From Bacillota bacterium (GTDB lineage Bacteria > Bacillota_E > RBS10-35 > JAJYVN01): 23,910 nt of DNA. The stretch lies in NCBI GenBank assembly GCA_021846605.1, contig JAJZWQ010000030.1:1-23910 (forward strand), read 5' to 3'. The notes beneath the pieces were generated by a model, which saw only the letters and a list, made by a program, of their open reading frames with translations, did no database searches and had not been told where the DNA came from. Of the stretch, positions 23,529 to 23,910 are shown piece by piece. How positions within the stretch are numbered: the first letter of the stretch is position 1; each line of letters opens with the position of its first letter. A program made the translations under genes and the position numbers.

Positions 23529-23910
23529 ATCGGGACCTTGCCCGGCGGGGCCCCCATCAGGAACCGGTGCCAGCCGGGGCGCCGGGGCTTGTCGTGGAGC
23601 CGACGCACAAACCGCGAGCGTGCGTACTGGCTGCGCGGCAAGGTGCTGGCACATGTCCGCCACCTCGCCGCCTGCCAAGAGATCCTCGTGGTCGAACGGC
23701 ATCCGGCCTGGACCAGTCAAGCCCGCCCGCATGGTCGCCGTCTGGGCGAGAGGTTCTCGCCGGAACGGCGGGGCTACCCCAGCCGCTTCCGTCGTGGGCA
23801 CTGTGCTTGGACGGGCGGTGCCAACGTCGTGGCGGCCCTGAACCCCCAGCGAAGGTGGGGGCGGGTTGGCCGCTCTCCCACTGCGGAGGAGAGGCGAGCC
23901 GCCCAAGCCA
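23529..23910 (+). pseudogene. Decayed TnpB/OrfB transposase C-terminus, continues past the window
   Basis: The plus frame directly after the isomerase stop reads LSWSRRTNRERAYWLRGK, then VLAHVRHLAA, HPAWTSQ, GERFSPERRGYPSRFR and GANVVAALNPQRRW, and is open to the window end. This is recognisably the RuvC/zinc-finger end of an IS200/IS605-type TnpB. It is inactivated. The zinc cysteines expected at codons 23724, 23733 and 23793 are Arg, Gly and Arg; only that at 23802 remains. The catalytic Asp expected at 23817 is Gly. The N-terminal two thirds are missing, since the relic starts right behind an intact gene. The identification is from motif memory, not a search. Confidence 0.65.

Overview
The window is a very GC-rich bacterial chromosome segment. 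Coding density is high, GTG and TTG starts are common, and most starts have a GGAGG-type Shine-Dalgarno. The minus-strand order rplM - rpsI - (insert) - cwlD is typical of Bacillota, and CwlD is a cortex amidase of endospore formers. I therefore infer a high-GC Bacillota lineage of the Thermaerobacter / Symbiobacterium / Limnochorda kind. The species cannot be read from the sequence.

Layout. (1) 1-401 has no convincing gene and ends in a strong hairpin behind pepF. (2) 402-7573, minus strand: phosphate operon pstC-pstA-pstB-phoU-phoP-phoR, largely joined by 1- or 4-base overlaps, followed by oligoendopeptidase pepF. PHO-box-like 11-bp repeats lie upstream, and no pstS is present. (3) 7822-9099, minus: a glyoxalase/VOC protein and an HDHD2-like HAD phosphatase. 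(4) 9100-10383: a degraded zone with TnpB-like transposase debris on plus and a small conserved gene broken by a one-base frameshift on minus. (5) 10384-14109, minus: MMPL exporter, a class A beta-lactamase-fold protein and a zinc-ribbon Nudix hydrolase; the last two overlap by 4 bases under a good sigma-A promoter. (6) argF (minus) and accC (plus) diverge from promoters whose -10 boxes overlap; an SDR dehydrogenase follows accC. (7) 17531-19861, minus: cwlD, a nitroreductase-like gene, rpsI and rplM. (8) rsgA (minus), with a long leader carrying a small ORF and a hairpin that covers its ribosome-binding site. (9) 21639-23528, plus: a Gfo/Idh/MocA oxidoreductase and a sugar isomerase/epimerase-like TIM barrel, probably one sugar or inositol catabolic unit. 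(10) 23529-23910: a TnpB C-terminus that has lost most of its zinc cysteines and a catalytic Asp, running off the window.

Most of the window is ordinary housekeeping. The most interesting signals are regulatory: the rsgA leader, the face-to-face argF/accC promoters, a perfect 33-bp repeat shared by the rplM promoter and the region upstream of rsgA, and PHO-like repeats before pst. Two eroded TnpB relics and the frameshifted small gene also deserve checking. I did not find a clear new multi-gene system.
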